The notes beneath the pieces are model-generated. The model did not search any database, was not told the origin of the DNA, and saw only the letters and a list, made by a program, of their open reading frames with translations. A stretch of DNA of 28,470 bases, from positions 1 to 28,470 of the forward strand of contig NZ_CALIZP010000013.1 of the NCBI RefSeq assembly GCF_938028825.1, in the 5' to 3' direction. Source of the stretch: an uncultured Cardiobacterium sp. Its GTDB lineage: Bacteria; Pseudomonadota; Gammaproteobacteria; Cardiobacteriales; Cardiobacteriaceae. A program made the position numbers and the translations under genes. The stretch's first letter is position 1. Every line of letters begins with the position of its first letter. Below, in pieces: positions 1 to 8,129 of this stretch.

Positions 1-3
1 ATA

Positions 4-3000
4 ATGAAAAGAATGCTTATAAACGCGACCCAGCAGGAAGAGCTGCGTGTCGCGCTGGTTGACGGCCAGCAACTCTACGACCTTGATATTGAAACCCTTT
101 ATTCCGCACAGAAAAAAGCCAATATATACAAAGGCAAAATCACCCGCATCGAACCCTCGCTGGAAGCGGCCTTCGTTGACTACGGCGCCCAGCGCCACGG
201 TTTCCTGCCCTTCAAGGAAATCGCCAAAGAATACCTGACCGGCTCCACCACCACCCACGACGACCATCCCAGTTTCAAGGACATGATCGAAGTCGGCCAG
301 GAAGTGCTGGTGCAAATCGACAAGGAAGAACGCGGCAACAAGGGGGCGGCGCTGACCACCTACATCAGTCTCGCCGGACGCTTCCTCGTGCTGATGCCGA
401 ACAACCCGCGCGCCGGCGGCGTCTCGCGCCGCATCCAGGGCGATGACCGCAAAGAACTGCGCGAAACCCTCGACCTGCTCGATGTGCCGGACAACATGGG
501 CATCATCGTGCGCACCGCCGGTGTCGGGCGCGCCCAGGAAGAACTGCAATGGGACCTCGATTTCCTGCTGCAACTGTGGGACGCCATCTCCGAAGAATAC
601 CGCAAAGCCCCGCCGCAACGCCTCATCTACCAGGAAAGCAACATCATCGTCCGCGCCCTGCGCGACTACCTGCGCCCCGACATCGGGCAAATCCTCATTG
701 ACGACGAACGCGTCTATCAGCAGGCCAGCGACTTCATGACCCTGGTCATGCCGAACAACCTCGGCAAACTCAAACTCTACCAGGACAACATCCCGCTCTT
801 CACCCGCTACCAGATCGAAGGCCAGATCGAAACCGCCTACCAGCGCAACGTGCAACTGCCCTCCGGCGGCGAACTCGTCATCGACTACACCGAAGCGCTC
901 GTTTCCATCGACATCAACTCGTCCAAAGCGACCAAAGGCGGCGACATCGAAGAAACCGCCTACCAGACCAACCTCGAAGCCGCAGACGAAATCGCGCGGC
1001 AAATGCGCCTGCGCGACCTCGGCGGCCTCATCGTCATTGACTTCATCGACATGGGCGTCAGCCGCAACCGCAAAGACGTGGAAAACCGCCTCTACGACGC
1101 CACCAAAATTGACCGCGCCCGCGTGCAAATCGGGCGCATCTCGCGTTTCGGCCTGCTCGAACTCTCGCGCCAGCGCCTGCGCCCCTCGATGGACGAATCC
1201 AGCCACCGCGTCTGCCCGCGCTGCAAAGGGCAGGGCTCAATCCGTGGTATCCAGTCCATGGCACTCTCGCTGCTGCGCCTCATCGAAGAAGAAGCGATGA
1301 AAGACCGCACCCAGCGCATCACCGGCGAACTGCCGGTCAGCATCGCCACCTACCTGCTCAACGAAAAACGCGCCGCCATCCGGCAAATCGAACAGCGCAA
1401 CAAAGTCGAAGTCGTCCTCGTGCCGAACGCCGACCTGCACACGCCGGACTACTACATCTCGCGCCAGCGCGACGACGAAATTGACGACGACGCTGTGCCG
1501 ACGCCGAGCTACCGCCTGCGTACCCGCCACGAAAGCCACGAAGAAAACGACACCGTCGTCCACCCCGGCGAGGCAGCAACCGAACAGGCCGCCGTGCAGG
1601 GCGTCGTGCCGCGCGCGCCCGCCCCGCAAATCAGCAACGGCAACGAACGCAAAAACGGCCTGGCAGCACTCTTCGCCAAAGTCGTCGCCCTCTTCAAAGA
1701 CGGCAGCCATGCGCCCCGGCCGCAGGAAACCGCCAAACCCGCCGCCGACAAACGGCGCGAGCGTACCGCTCCTGCGCGCAACCGCCGCGAACGGCACGAC
1801 GCAGAACAGCTGCAAACCGCCGCACCGCGCCAGCAGCCGGAAAACAGGGCTGCTGCGACCGAACAGGAAACCCGCCGGCAGACACCACGCAACAACAGCC
1901 GCCAGGAAGAAGCCGCACGCCGCTACGAAGAAGCCTTGCAACAAAGCCTCCCGCGCGAAGAAACCGCCGCCGCTGCCCCACGCCGCGAACGCGACAAACC
2001 CGCGCGCAGCGCCGTGCCGAAAGACGACATCAACCCCAGCCTCGAAACCCTGCTCAACCCGCCGGAAGAAATCAACGGCCGCGCCGTGCGCAAAGGCCGC
2101 CCGCGCGACATCCACGCCGTGCGCGGGCAGGGCAAGGCGGACTACATTCCGCAAGAACAGCCGGAAAACGACCACGACATTGACGCCCCCGGCCTCATCG
2201 ACGACCTCGCGCCGCAAACAGACGCCGACACCACCCCGCCGCCCGTCAAAAAAGCACCGTCCTTTGCCAAAATCAAACCGCTGCCGCCCTCGGACGCCGC
2301 CGCCCCCGGACTCGTCGCCCTGCCGGACGACGACACCCCGGCCGAACCCGCTGCCCCGGCCCTGCTGCCCGGCGACAAGCTGCGCGAAGATGCCCGCTTT
2401 CCGCTGCACGTCCCCGCTGCCAAAAACAGCGACCATAACCCGCTGCACCAACTGATGGCGCTGGGACAAAGCGTCTGGTACGACAACATCGACCGCACCC
2501 TGCTCGACAGCGGCGAACTGGCGCGCCTCATCGCCGAAGACGACCTGCGCGGCCTCACCTCGAACCCCGCCATCTTTCAGAAAGCCTTTGCCGGAGACGC
2601 CTACGACAGCGCCCTGCACCACTGGCTGCAAGCAAACACCGGCGGCGTGCGCGACGCCTTCTATGCCCTTGCCATCGACGACATCCGCCGCGCCTGCGAC
2701 CTCATGCAACCCGTGTACGAAAAAACCGGCGGCACCGACGGCATGGTCTCGCTGGAAGTCTCGCCCGACATCGCGCACGACAGCAACAAAACTGTCGCCG
2801 AAGCGCTGGACCTCTACCGCCGCGTCGCGCGCGAAAACCTGATGATCAAAATCCCGGCAACCCTGGCGGGCATTGACGCCATCCGCCGCCTCACCGCCGA
2901 AGGCGTCAACATCAACGCCACCCTCATCTTCTCGCCGGAACGCTACCGCCAGACCCTCGAAGCCTACATCGACGGCCTGAAAGAACGCGTCGCCGGCGGT

Positions 3001-3936
3001 CAGTCCATCGATCTGCTGCGCTCCGTGGCCAGCTTCTTCGTCAGCCGCGTGGACAGCAAAATCGACAGCCTGCTCGCCGACGAACACGCCGACCTGCGTG
3101 GCCGGGCGGCAATCGCCAACGCGCAAATGGCATACAGCCACTACCTCGAACGCATCAGCCACGACGACTGGCTCGATCTCGTCAAAAAAGGTGCGGCCGT
3201 GCAGCGCCTGCTGTGGGCAAGCACCGGCACCAAAAACCCCGCCTACTCGGACGTGCGCTACGTCGAACTGCTGATTGGCCGCGACACCGTCAACACCATC
3301 CCGCCCGCGACCTACACCGCCTACAAAGATCACGGCCGTGCCGAAGAAACCCTGCTGCGCCACATTGACCGCGCCCCGCAACTGCTGCAACAAATCACCG
3401 ATGCGGGCATCGACTGGGCACAACTCTACGTCGAACTCGAAGCAGAAGGTCTGGCGGGCTTTGAAAAAGCCTTCAGCGAACTGCTCGCCACCCTGACCGC
3501 GAAAATCAAAACCCTGCACCGGGCGGCAGAACGGCAAAGCGAAGCCGCAGCAAGCGGTGCCGACGGCGACAGCGCGGCAACAGAAACAGCGGCAGCGCCC
3601 GAAAGCGGAACCGCCGGCGTTGCGGAAAATGGCGGCGAAACACCCGCCAGGGACACAGTTGCAGAAGCGGCACATGACGCGGAAGACGTTGCCGAACAGC
3701 TGACCACAGCGGACGACGCGGAAGCGCCCTCTGCCGAGACAACAGCCATCGCGGACGACCACAGCGGAACCCCCGCTGCCGACACAACCGCAGAAACAGA
3801 AAACGGAGCGGCAGAAACCGTTGACCACGCCGCCGCAGCAGCAGAAAACGGAGCGGAAACAGCCGCCGAGTCGGCAGAAAAAACCGGCGGCGAGGCCGGA
3901 CAGGACGACAGCGCCGCAGATGCCGCCGGACACTGA
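4..3936 (+). CDS. rne: RNase E fused to a transaldolase (single 1310-residue protein)
   Basis: The N-terminal half is RNase E, the endonuclease that starts mRNA decay and matures rRNA and tRNA. Residues 1-500 follow E. coli numbering without gaps: S1 domain near 36-120, catalytic Asp303 (SIDINSS) and Asp346 (VIDFIDM), and Zn-link Cys404/Cys407 (CPRC). A short amphipathic helix at 551-566 (NGLAALFAKVVALFKD) sits where the E. coli membrane-targeting segment lies. Residues about 570-810 are an Arg/Pro/Glu-rich, probably disordered, RNA-binding-like region. Residues about 812-1170 are a full transaldolase of the long (about 360-residue) type, with LGQSVWYDN, LTSNPAIF and the Schiff-base Lys949 in MIKIPAT. 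A tail of about 140 residues is acidic and Ala/Glu-rich. The frame is unbroken, and no ribosome site precedes the internal Met818, so a true fusion is likely. The start matches that of E. coli RNase E. Confidence 0.95.
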   Translation: MKRMLINATQQEELRVALVDGQQLYDLDIETLYSAQKKANIYKGKITRIEPSLEAAFVDYGAQRHGFLPFKEIAKEYLTGSTTTHDDHPSFKDMIEVGQEVLVQIDKEERGNKGAALTTYISLAGRFLVLMPNNPRAGGVSRRIQGDDRKELRETLDLLDVPDNMGIIVRTAGVGRAQEELQWDLDFLLQLWDAISEEYRKAPPQRLIYQESNIIVRALRDYLRPDIGQILIDDERVYQQASDFMTLVMPNNLGKLKLYQDNIPLFTRYQIEGQIETAYQRNVQLPSGGELVIDYTEALVSIDINSSKATKGGDIEETAYQTNLEAADEIARQMRLRDLGGLIVIDFIDMGVSRNRKDVENRLYDATKIDRARVQIGRISRFGLLELSRQRLRPSMDESSHRVCPRCKGQGSIRGIQSMALSLLRLIEEEAMKDRTQRITGELPVSIATYLLNEKRAAIRQIEQRNKVEVVLVPNADLHTPDYYISRQRDDEIDDDAVPTPSYRLRTRHESHEENDTVVHPGEAATEQAAVQGVVPRAPAPQISNGNERKNGLAALFAKVVALFKDGSHAPRPQETAKPAADKRRERTAPARNRRERHDAEQLQTAAPRQQPENRAAATEQETRRQTPRNNSRQEEAARRYEEALQQSLPREETAAAAPRRERDKPARSAVPKDDINPSLETLLNPPEEINGRAVRKGRPRDIHAVRGQGKADYIPQEQPENDHDIDAPGLIDDLAPQTDADTTPPPVKKAPSFAKIKPLPPSDAAAPGLVALPDDDTPAEPAAPALLPGDKLREDARFPLHVPAAKNSDHNPLHQLMALGQSVWYDNIDRTLLDSGELARLIAEDDLRGLTSNPAIFQKAFAGDAYDSALHHWLQANTGGVRDAFYALAIDDIRRACDLMQPVYEKTGGTDGMVSLEVSPDIAHDSNKTVAEALDLYRRVARENLMIKIPATLAGIDAIRRLTAEGVNINATLIFSPERYRQTLEAYIDGLKERVAGGQSIDLLRSVASFFVSRVDSKIDSLLADEHADLRGRAAIANAQMAYSHYLERISHDDWLDLVKKGAAVQRLLWASTGTKNPAYSDVRYVELLIGRDTVNTIPPATYTAYKDHGRAEETLLRHIDRAPQLLQQITDAGIDWAQLYVELEAEGLAGFEKAFSELLATLTAKIKTLHRAAERQSEAAASGADGDSAATETAAAPESGTAGVAENGGETPARDTVAEAAHDAEDVAEQLTTADDAEAPSAETTAIADDHSGTPAADTTAETENGAAETVDHAAAAAENGAETAAESAEKTGGEAGQDDSAADAAGH

Positions 3937-3957
3937 CCTTCTTCCATCCACCTTTCA

Positions 3958-3987
3958 CGAAATGCCCCCGCTTGCGGGGGCATTTCG
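3958..3987 (+). terminator. hairpin after the rne-tal gene
   Basis: A perfect 13-bp stem (CGAAATGCCCCCG and its complement) closes a CTTG loop 21 bases after the stop codon. The T-rich tract that follows is short (TATTTATAC), so this is a plausible but not textbook intrinsic terminator. The rest of the gap to murB, 3988-4152, shows no gene. Confidence 0.7.
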
Positions 3988-4152
3988 TATTTATACAAAG
4001 CCAAAATAATCCGTCGCCGGGCGGGCACTTCAAGCCGCCATCAGGCGCTGCCGGTTCCGGCGATTGCTCTGCCCCGCGTTCCGGCACTGAGAACCGGCGG
4101 CACTTTCCGGTAGCTTCTCCTCCACAGGCAGTGGCTAACAACGGTGCGATTT

Positions 4153-5142
4153 TCAGTCTTCGCCGATGATGTCCGGCTCGATGGCCAGCGTCAGGCCATA
4201 GCGGGCGTAAACGTCCTGCTGGATACGGGCGGCGAAGGCGAGGATTTCCGCCGCCGTGCCGCCGTGGTTGGTGAGGACGAGGGCATGTTTGCCGCTGATG
4301 CCGACGTTGCCGCCGCGCACGCCTTTGTAGCCGCTTTGTTCGATGCACCAGGCGGCGGGGATTTTCACGCGCCCGTCCGCCGTCGGGTAGTGCGGGATGT
4401 CGGGGTAGCGTTGTTGCAGGGCGCTGAAGGTGGCATGGTCGGTAATGGGGTTGTGGAAGAAGCTGCCCGCGTTGGGTTCTGTTTTGGGGTCGGGCAGGCG
4501 GGTGGCACGCAGGCGGCGGATGGCGGTGTAGGCGTCCTGAGCGTTGTGGATGGTTGCTGCCTGTTCGCGCAAGCCGGGGTAGGCGGTGTCCGGCTGGCCG
4601 CGTTTGGCAAGACGCAGGGTGATGGCGCTGATGATGTAGCGGCTGCGCCAGTGTTGTTTGTAGTGGCTTTGCCGGTAGGCGAAGCCGCAGGCAGCGGCGG
4701 GGATATCTTCGGTCTGCCGGGTGTTGCGGTTGTAGGCGTGGATGGTGTGGACGGCATCGGCGATTTCGCGGCCATAGGCGCCGATGTTCTGCACGGGCGC
4801 GGCGCCGACGCTGCCGGGAATGGCGGCAAGGTTTTCGATGCCGTACCAGTTTTGCGCGGCGGTCCAGGCGACGAGGTCGTCCCAGCGTTCGCCGGCGGCA
4901 ACACGCAGGTAGAGATGTTCCTGGTCTTCGCCGGTGATTTGCCGCCCGGTGTAACGCGGGCAGAGCAGGCGTTCGCGCACTTCCGCACGGAAGATGATGT
5001 TGCTGCCGCCGCCGAGGATGCGGTCGCCGGGGGCGGTAATGCGCCATTCGTCGGGGTGGTCGATGTAGATGAGTTCGCGCGCGGTGGCGGGGCAGGCGAG
5101 GGTGTGACGCGGGGCGAGGTTGGCGTGGTATTCGGTTTGCAT
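4153..5142 (-). CDS. murB: UDP-N-acetylenolpyruvoylglucosamine reductase MurB
   Basis: MurB is the cytosolic FAD enzyme that reduces UDP-GlcNAc-enolpyruvate to UDP-MurNAc with NADPH, the second committed step of peptidoglycan synthesis. The 329-residue product has the FAD-binding GGGSNIIF near the N-terminus, the IPGSVGAAPVQNIGAYG block, the AYRQSHYK segment typical of type I (E. coli-like) MurB, the catalytic-serine region PNAGSFFHNP and the C-terminal glutamate in IEPDIIGED. The chosen ATG (MQTEYHANL) gives the usual family length; the frame stays open further upstream but that part lies within the neighbouring gene. It lies 13 bp downstream of the DUF4261-like gene on the same strand, so the two are probably co-transcribed. 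Confidence 0.95.
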   Translation of the reverse strand: MQTEYHANLAPRHTLACPATARELIYIDHPDEWRITAPGDRILGGGSNIIFRAEVRERLLCPRYTGRQITGEDQEHLYLRVAAGERWDDLVAWTAAQNWYGIENLAAIPGSVGAAPVQNIGAYGREIADAVHTIHAYNRNTRQTEDIPAAACGFAYRQSHYKQHWRSRYIISAITLRLAKRGQPDTAYPGLREQAATIHNAQDAYTAIRRLRATRLPDPKTEPNAGSFFHNPITDHATFSALQQRYPDIPHYPTADGRVKIPAAWCIEQSGYKGVRGGNVGISGKHALVLTNHGGTAAEILAFAARIQQDVYARYGLTLAIEPDIIGED

Positions 5143-5155
5143 GGTCTGAAACGGG

Positions 5156-5977
5156 TTAGTCGTCGCGGTTTCCAGCGGCGTATGGGGCATTGGGGCAGAT
5201 GTCAAGGACGAGGCGGCTGGGTTCGAGCAGACTGTCTTCGTGGCGGCAGTGCCAGTTTGCGCCGTTGCTGCCGGTAAGGGTATGGCCGTCAGCGATAATG
5301 TCGCCGTGTTCGAGGAGGTAGATGGCGGTGTTGTAGAGCAGTTGGGCGACGGCATCGGGGTCAAGGTCGCGATAGTGGCATTGCAGATCGGGCACACCGA
5401 AGACGCTGAGGCCGCATGTGTCCATGATGCTGTCGCCGGGGTGGTTGCTGATAGTGTAGTAGCGGACGTTGATGAGGCCGTGGTAGGGCTGGTCGTCGCC
5501 GGCATCCAGCCAGCTTTGCGGGTGGTAGTAACGGTTGGTGGCGAGCGGGCGCACGGCTTGCGGCGCGGTGAGTTCGATGAGGACACGGCTGATGCTGCGG
5601 ATGATGTGCAGGCGCTGGTTGGGGTCAAGCAGGCGGCCGAGGAATTCGTTGACGATGAGGCGGTGCGGGCATTGCGGGACGATGTCGGCGGCCTTTATCC
5701 AGCCCCAGCTTTGTTGCAGGGCGTCGGCATCGGGCGCGGTGGCCGGGGTGGCGATGAGGGTGATCATGGTCGGCGCACCCGTTTGGTCGGCGTAGTCGCA
5801 GCGGTAGTCGTGCAGGGCGAACATCGGGGTGTCGCCTTTGCCGATGGCTTCAACGTGGCCGAGGTAGGCGGCAAGGCGGGTTTGCCAGGCGGCGGGGTCA
5901 ATAGGCGGTGGCGCGGTGTAGTAGCCTTCGAGGAAGTAGAGTTCGGGTTGCAGACGGGGTTCGTGGGCGAGGGTCAT
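5156..5977 (-). CDS. DUF4261-like protein of unknown function
   Basis: A 273-residue soluble protein with no signal peptide or membrane segment. Its C-terminal half carries a run I associate with the DUF4261 family: NVRYYTISN, MDTCGLSVFGVPDLQCHYR, LDPDAVAQLLYNTAIYL, DIIADGHTLTG and WHCRHEDSLLEPSRLVLDI. The biochemical role is unknown to me. The start (MTLAHEP) overlaps the stop of the preceding helix-hairpin-helix gene as ATGA, which suggests translational coupling; GGAAAC lies upstream of the ATG. The family name is from memory and is the less certain part of the call; that this is a real gene is clear from codon usage and packing. Confidence 0.75.
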   Translation of the reverse strand: MTLAHEPRLQPELYFLEGYYTAPPPIDPAAWQTRLAAYLGHVEAIGKGDTPMFALHDYRCDYADQTGAPTMITLIATPATAPDADALQQSWGWIKAADIVPQCPHRLIVNEFLGRLLDPNQRLHIIRSISRVLIELTAPQAVRPLATNRYYHPQSWLDAGDDQPYHGLINVRYYTISNHPGDSIMDTCGLSVFGVPDLQCHYRDLDPDAVAQLLYNTAIYLLEHGDIIADGHTLTGSNGANWHCRHEDSLLEPSRLVLDICPNAPYAAGNRDD

Positions 5978-6375
5978 GGGGTGTTTCCGGGTTCTTTTTG
6001 TTTGCGCTTGGCGCTGTATGTCCACCACGGTAAGGCTTCGCCACCGTGTATATAGTCCACGGCGGCTTGCAGGATGTCGAGGACGCAAGGGTTGTGGCGG
6101 CTGCCGTCGAGGGCGCAGAGGCGGTGGTAGAGATCGGCGGCGTTTTTGCCGATGAGGTCTTGCGGATGGTGGATGCCGAGGCGGCGCAGGTCTTGCGCGC
6201 CGGCAGGGCCGATGTTGGGCAGATCGGTGATACCAATCCCAGAAATTAAGCTGAGAAGGCGGCGCGGCGAAGACAGTATGTTTAATACGGCAAGACGCGC
6301 CAACACACTCAGATGATTTTCCGGGATTGGTATGAGTTGATGCAGGTGGTCGCGGCGGACTTCGTCTGGGTGCAT
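5974..6375 (-). CDS. helix-hairpin-helix (Cdd1-type) protein carrying an in-frame MITE insertion
   Basis: The conserved core runs TDLPNIGPAGAQDLRRLGI, HPQDLIGKNAADLYHRLC and RHNPCVLDILQAAVDYI, ending in ALPWWTYSAKRK. This is the pattern of small helix-hairpin-helix proteins of the Cdd1 / 'pathogenicity locus' family, which are expected to bind nucleic acid non-specifically. In relatives the core normally follows a short N-terminus of the form ...LxQLTDLPNIG. Here about 35 residues (from IPIPENH to ISGIGI) separate HQL from TDLPN, and they are encoded exactly by the MITE at 6230-6333. The insertion keeps the frame open, giving 133 residues. The gene overlaps the DUF4261-like gene by ATGA. Whether the longer protein is functional cannot be judged here. 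Confidence 0.75.
   Translation of the reverse strand: MHPDEVRRDHLHQLIPIPENHLSVLARLAVLNILSSPRRLLSLISGIGITDLPNIGPAGAQDLRRLGIHHPQDLIGKNAADLYHRLCALDGSRHNPCVLDILQAAVDYIHGGEALPWWTYSAKRKQKEPGNTP
6230..6333. mobile_element. Correia-like MITE, 104 bp, inserted within the Cdd1-type gene
   Basis: Perfect 11-bp terminal inverted repeats (ATACCAATCCC at 6230-6240 and its complement at 6323-6333) bound a 104-bp element; the outer TA could be the target duplication. The core at 6256-6304 matches the reverse complement of 24582-24630 at 36 of 49 positions by hand count, although the terminal repeats of the two elements differ. The core resembles the Neisseria Correia element core as I remember it. Confidence 0.75.
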
Positions 6376-6399
6376 GGTGTCAGGCGGCGTGGTTGCGGG

Positions 6400-6545
6400 G
6401 GGTTTGTCGCTGCGCGGGTTGTCTAAACCCTTTCTCGCTGACGCGAGCTGTTCCAGTCCCCAACCCCTTCCGCCGGGGCCCCGCAAAAACGCGCGCGTTT
6501 TTGCGGGGCGAGGCCATTGGGGGAGGGGCTTTTTCGTGCGCGTGT
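6400..6545. repeat. dispersed hairpin repeat, copy 1
   Basis: This fills the gap between pilR and the Cdd1-type gene. It contains a perfect palindrome at 6479-6508 (stem CCCCGCAAAAACGC) flanked by an outer pairing of CCCCTTCC with GGGGGAGGGG and then CTTTTT on the plus strand. A second copy lies at 24661-24780. Both begin with a shared G-rich TTTGTCGCTGCGCG block and both lie near a Correia-like MITE. On the minus strand the same palindrome could serve as a pilR terminator. Confidence 0.75.
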
Positions 6546-6554
6546 CTCGCTCTG

Positions 6555-8129
6555 TTAGTCAATGCCGAGTTTTTTCAGTTTGTAGCGCATGGCGCGGAAG
6601 CTGATGCCGAGTTTTTCGGCGGCTTTGGTCCTGTTGTAGTTGCAGTCTTCGAGGGCTTTGAGCAGCAGGTTTTTTTCCATGGTCTGCATGTAGTCTTCGA
6701 GGTCGTCCGGCAGTGGTGCGCTGTTGCGTTGTGGCGGCTGTGCGGGGGCGTAGTTTTCTTGCGGGTAGGGCGCGGGGTATTCGTTGTTCTCATGGGCGAC
6801 GGGTTGTGTCCGGGGATAGGAGGACGGCGGCATGTAGGGCGGTTGTTGCGGCGGGTAGGGGTAGGGTTGTTGTGGCAGGTAGGGATGGACGGGGGCGGGC
6901 TGCGCGGGTTCGTTGTGTGCGGGCAGGCGGTTCTCGCTGACGTGGATGTCTTCGGCTTCAATCATGTTGCCTTCGACGAAGGTGAGCGCGCGTTCGAGGA
7001 TGTTTTCGAGTTCGCGCACGTTGCCGGGGAAGTCGTAGTTTTCGAGTTTGCGCAGGGCTTTGGGGGTGAGTTGGGCTTCGGGGTAGCCGGAGTCGCGCGC
7101 GAGTTTGGCCAGGAGGTGGCGCGAGAGGATGGCGATGTCGCCTTCGCGTTCGCGCAGGGGCGGCATGGTGAGTTCGATGACGTTCAGGCGGTAATAAAGG
7201 TCTTCGCGGAATTTGCCTTCGCTGACGCGTTTGGCGAGATCGTGGTGGGTCGCCGAGATGATGCGCACGTCCACGGCTTCTTCGCGGTCGCCGCCGATGG
7301 GGCGCACGGCGCGTTCCTGGATGGCGCGCAGGAGTTTGACTTGCATGGACAGCGGCAGGTCGGCGACTTCGTCGAGGAAGAGGGTGCCGCCGCTGGCGGC
7401 GACGAAGAGGCCGTCCTGGTCCTGGTTGGCGCCGGTGAAGGCGCCTTTTTTGTAGCCGAAGAATTCGCTTTCGACGAGGTTTTCCGGGATGGCGCCGCAG
7501 TTGACGGCGATGAAGGCGCCTTCGCTGCGGTTGCTCTGGTGGTGGATGGAGCGGGCGGCGACTTCTTTGCCGGTGCCGGATTCGCCGTGGATGAAGACGG
7601 GGGCCTGGGAACGGGCGACACGGGCGATCATGTCGCGTACGCGCTGCATGACGTCGGCTTCGCCGATGAGTTCGACTTTGCTCGCGGAGCGGCCGCCTGC
7701 CGGGGCGTTGTCGGCGGTCTTGCCGCCGGTTTTGTTGCCGCCGCCGCTTTTGCCGCCGCCCGTGCCGGGGTTTTCTTTGAGCGCGGCTTTGCAGACGTTG
7801 CGCAGTTGTTTGAGGTCGAAGGGTTTGTTGATAAAGTCGAAGGCGCCGAGTTTGAGGGCGCGGATGGCGGTGTCCATGTTGCCGTGCGCGGTAATCATGC
7901 ACACGGGCAGGCCGGGGTAGTGTTTCTGGATGTGGGCGAGCAGATCGAGGCCGTCACCGTCGGGGAGTTTGATGTCGGAGATGACGAAGTTGTATTGCTC
8001 TTCTTTGAGTGCCTTGATGGCTGCTTTGATGCTGTATGCGCTGGTGCAGGTGATGTCCTGCCCCATGAGGCTCATTTCTATGAGTTCGCAGATGTCGCGT
8101 TCGTCGTCGATGATGAGGGCTTTGGTCAT
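6555..8129 (-). CDS. pilR: sigma-54-dependent response regulator PilR
   Basis: A 524-residue NtrC-family activator, probably the PilR that turns on pilin transcription through sigma-54. The receiver domain (residues 3-115) has the acidic pair D8/D9, phospho-acceptor D52 (VISDIKLPDG) and K102. A Gly-rich linker follows. The AAA+ domain has Walker A GESGTGKE, the sigma-54 contact loop GAFTGA, Walker B GGTLFLDE and the FPGNVRELEN motif. A Fis-type helix-turn-helix closes the protein (YNRTKAAEKLGISFRAMRYK). An unusual Pro/Tyr/Gln-rich stretch of about 75 residues separates the AAA+ domain from the DNA-binding domain and makes the protein longer than the roughly 445 residues of Pseudomonas PilR. 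The start at MTKALIIDDE is fixed by the receiver domain. It lies 91 bp downstream of pilS. Confidence 0.9.
   Translation of the reverse strand: MTKALIIDDERDICELIEMSLMGQDITCTSAYSIKAAIKALKEEQYNFVISDIKLPDGDGLDLLAHIQKHYPGLPVCMITAHGNMDTAIRALKLGAFDFINKPFDLKQLRNVCKAALKENPGTGGGKSGGGNKTGGKTADNAPAGGRSASKVELIGEADVMQRVRDMIARVARSQAPVFIHGESGTGKEVAARSIHHQSNRSEGAFIAVNCGAIPENLVESEFFGYKKGAFTGANQDQDGLFVAASGGTLFLDEVADLPLSMQVKLLRAIQERAVRPIGGDREEAVDVRIISATHHDLAKRVSEGKFREDLYYRLNVIELTMPPLREREGDIAILSRHLLAKLARDSGYPEAQLTPKALRKLENYDFPGNVRELENILERALTFVEGNMIEAEDIHVSENRLPAHNEPAQPAPVHPYLPQQPYPYPPQQPPYMPPSSYPRTQPVAHENNEYPAPYPQENYAPAQPPQRNSAPLPDDLEDYMQTMEKNLLLKALEDCNYNRTKAAEKLGISFRAMRYKLKKLGID

Noticed and set aside
2455..3936. 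Separate tal gene starting at the internal ATG (Met818)
   Set aside because: No ribosome-binding sequence precedes that ATG, and the reading frame is continuous from RNase E with coding-like composition throughout, so a fusion is the simpler reading. An internal start cannot be fully excluded.
1237..3951. A 904-codon open frame on the minus strand opposite rne-tal
   Set aside because: It is an antisense shadow created by GC-rich codon usage in the real gene; the product is low-complexity, Gly/Val/Phe-rich and has no recognisable domain.
4020..4152. GCCGGTTC/GAACCGGC inverted repeat in the gap before the murB 3' end
   Set aside because: The loop is over 30 bases and there is no T-run, so I could not support a terminator or repeat element.
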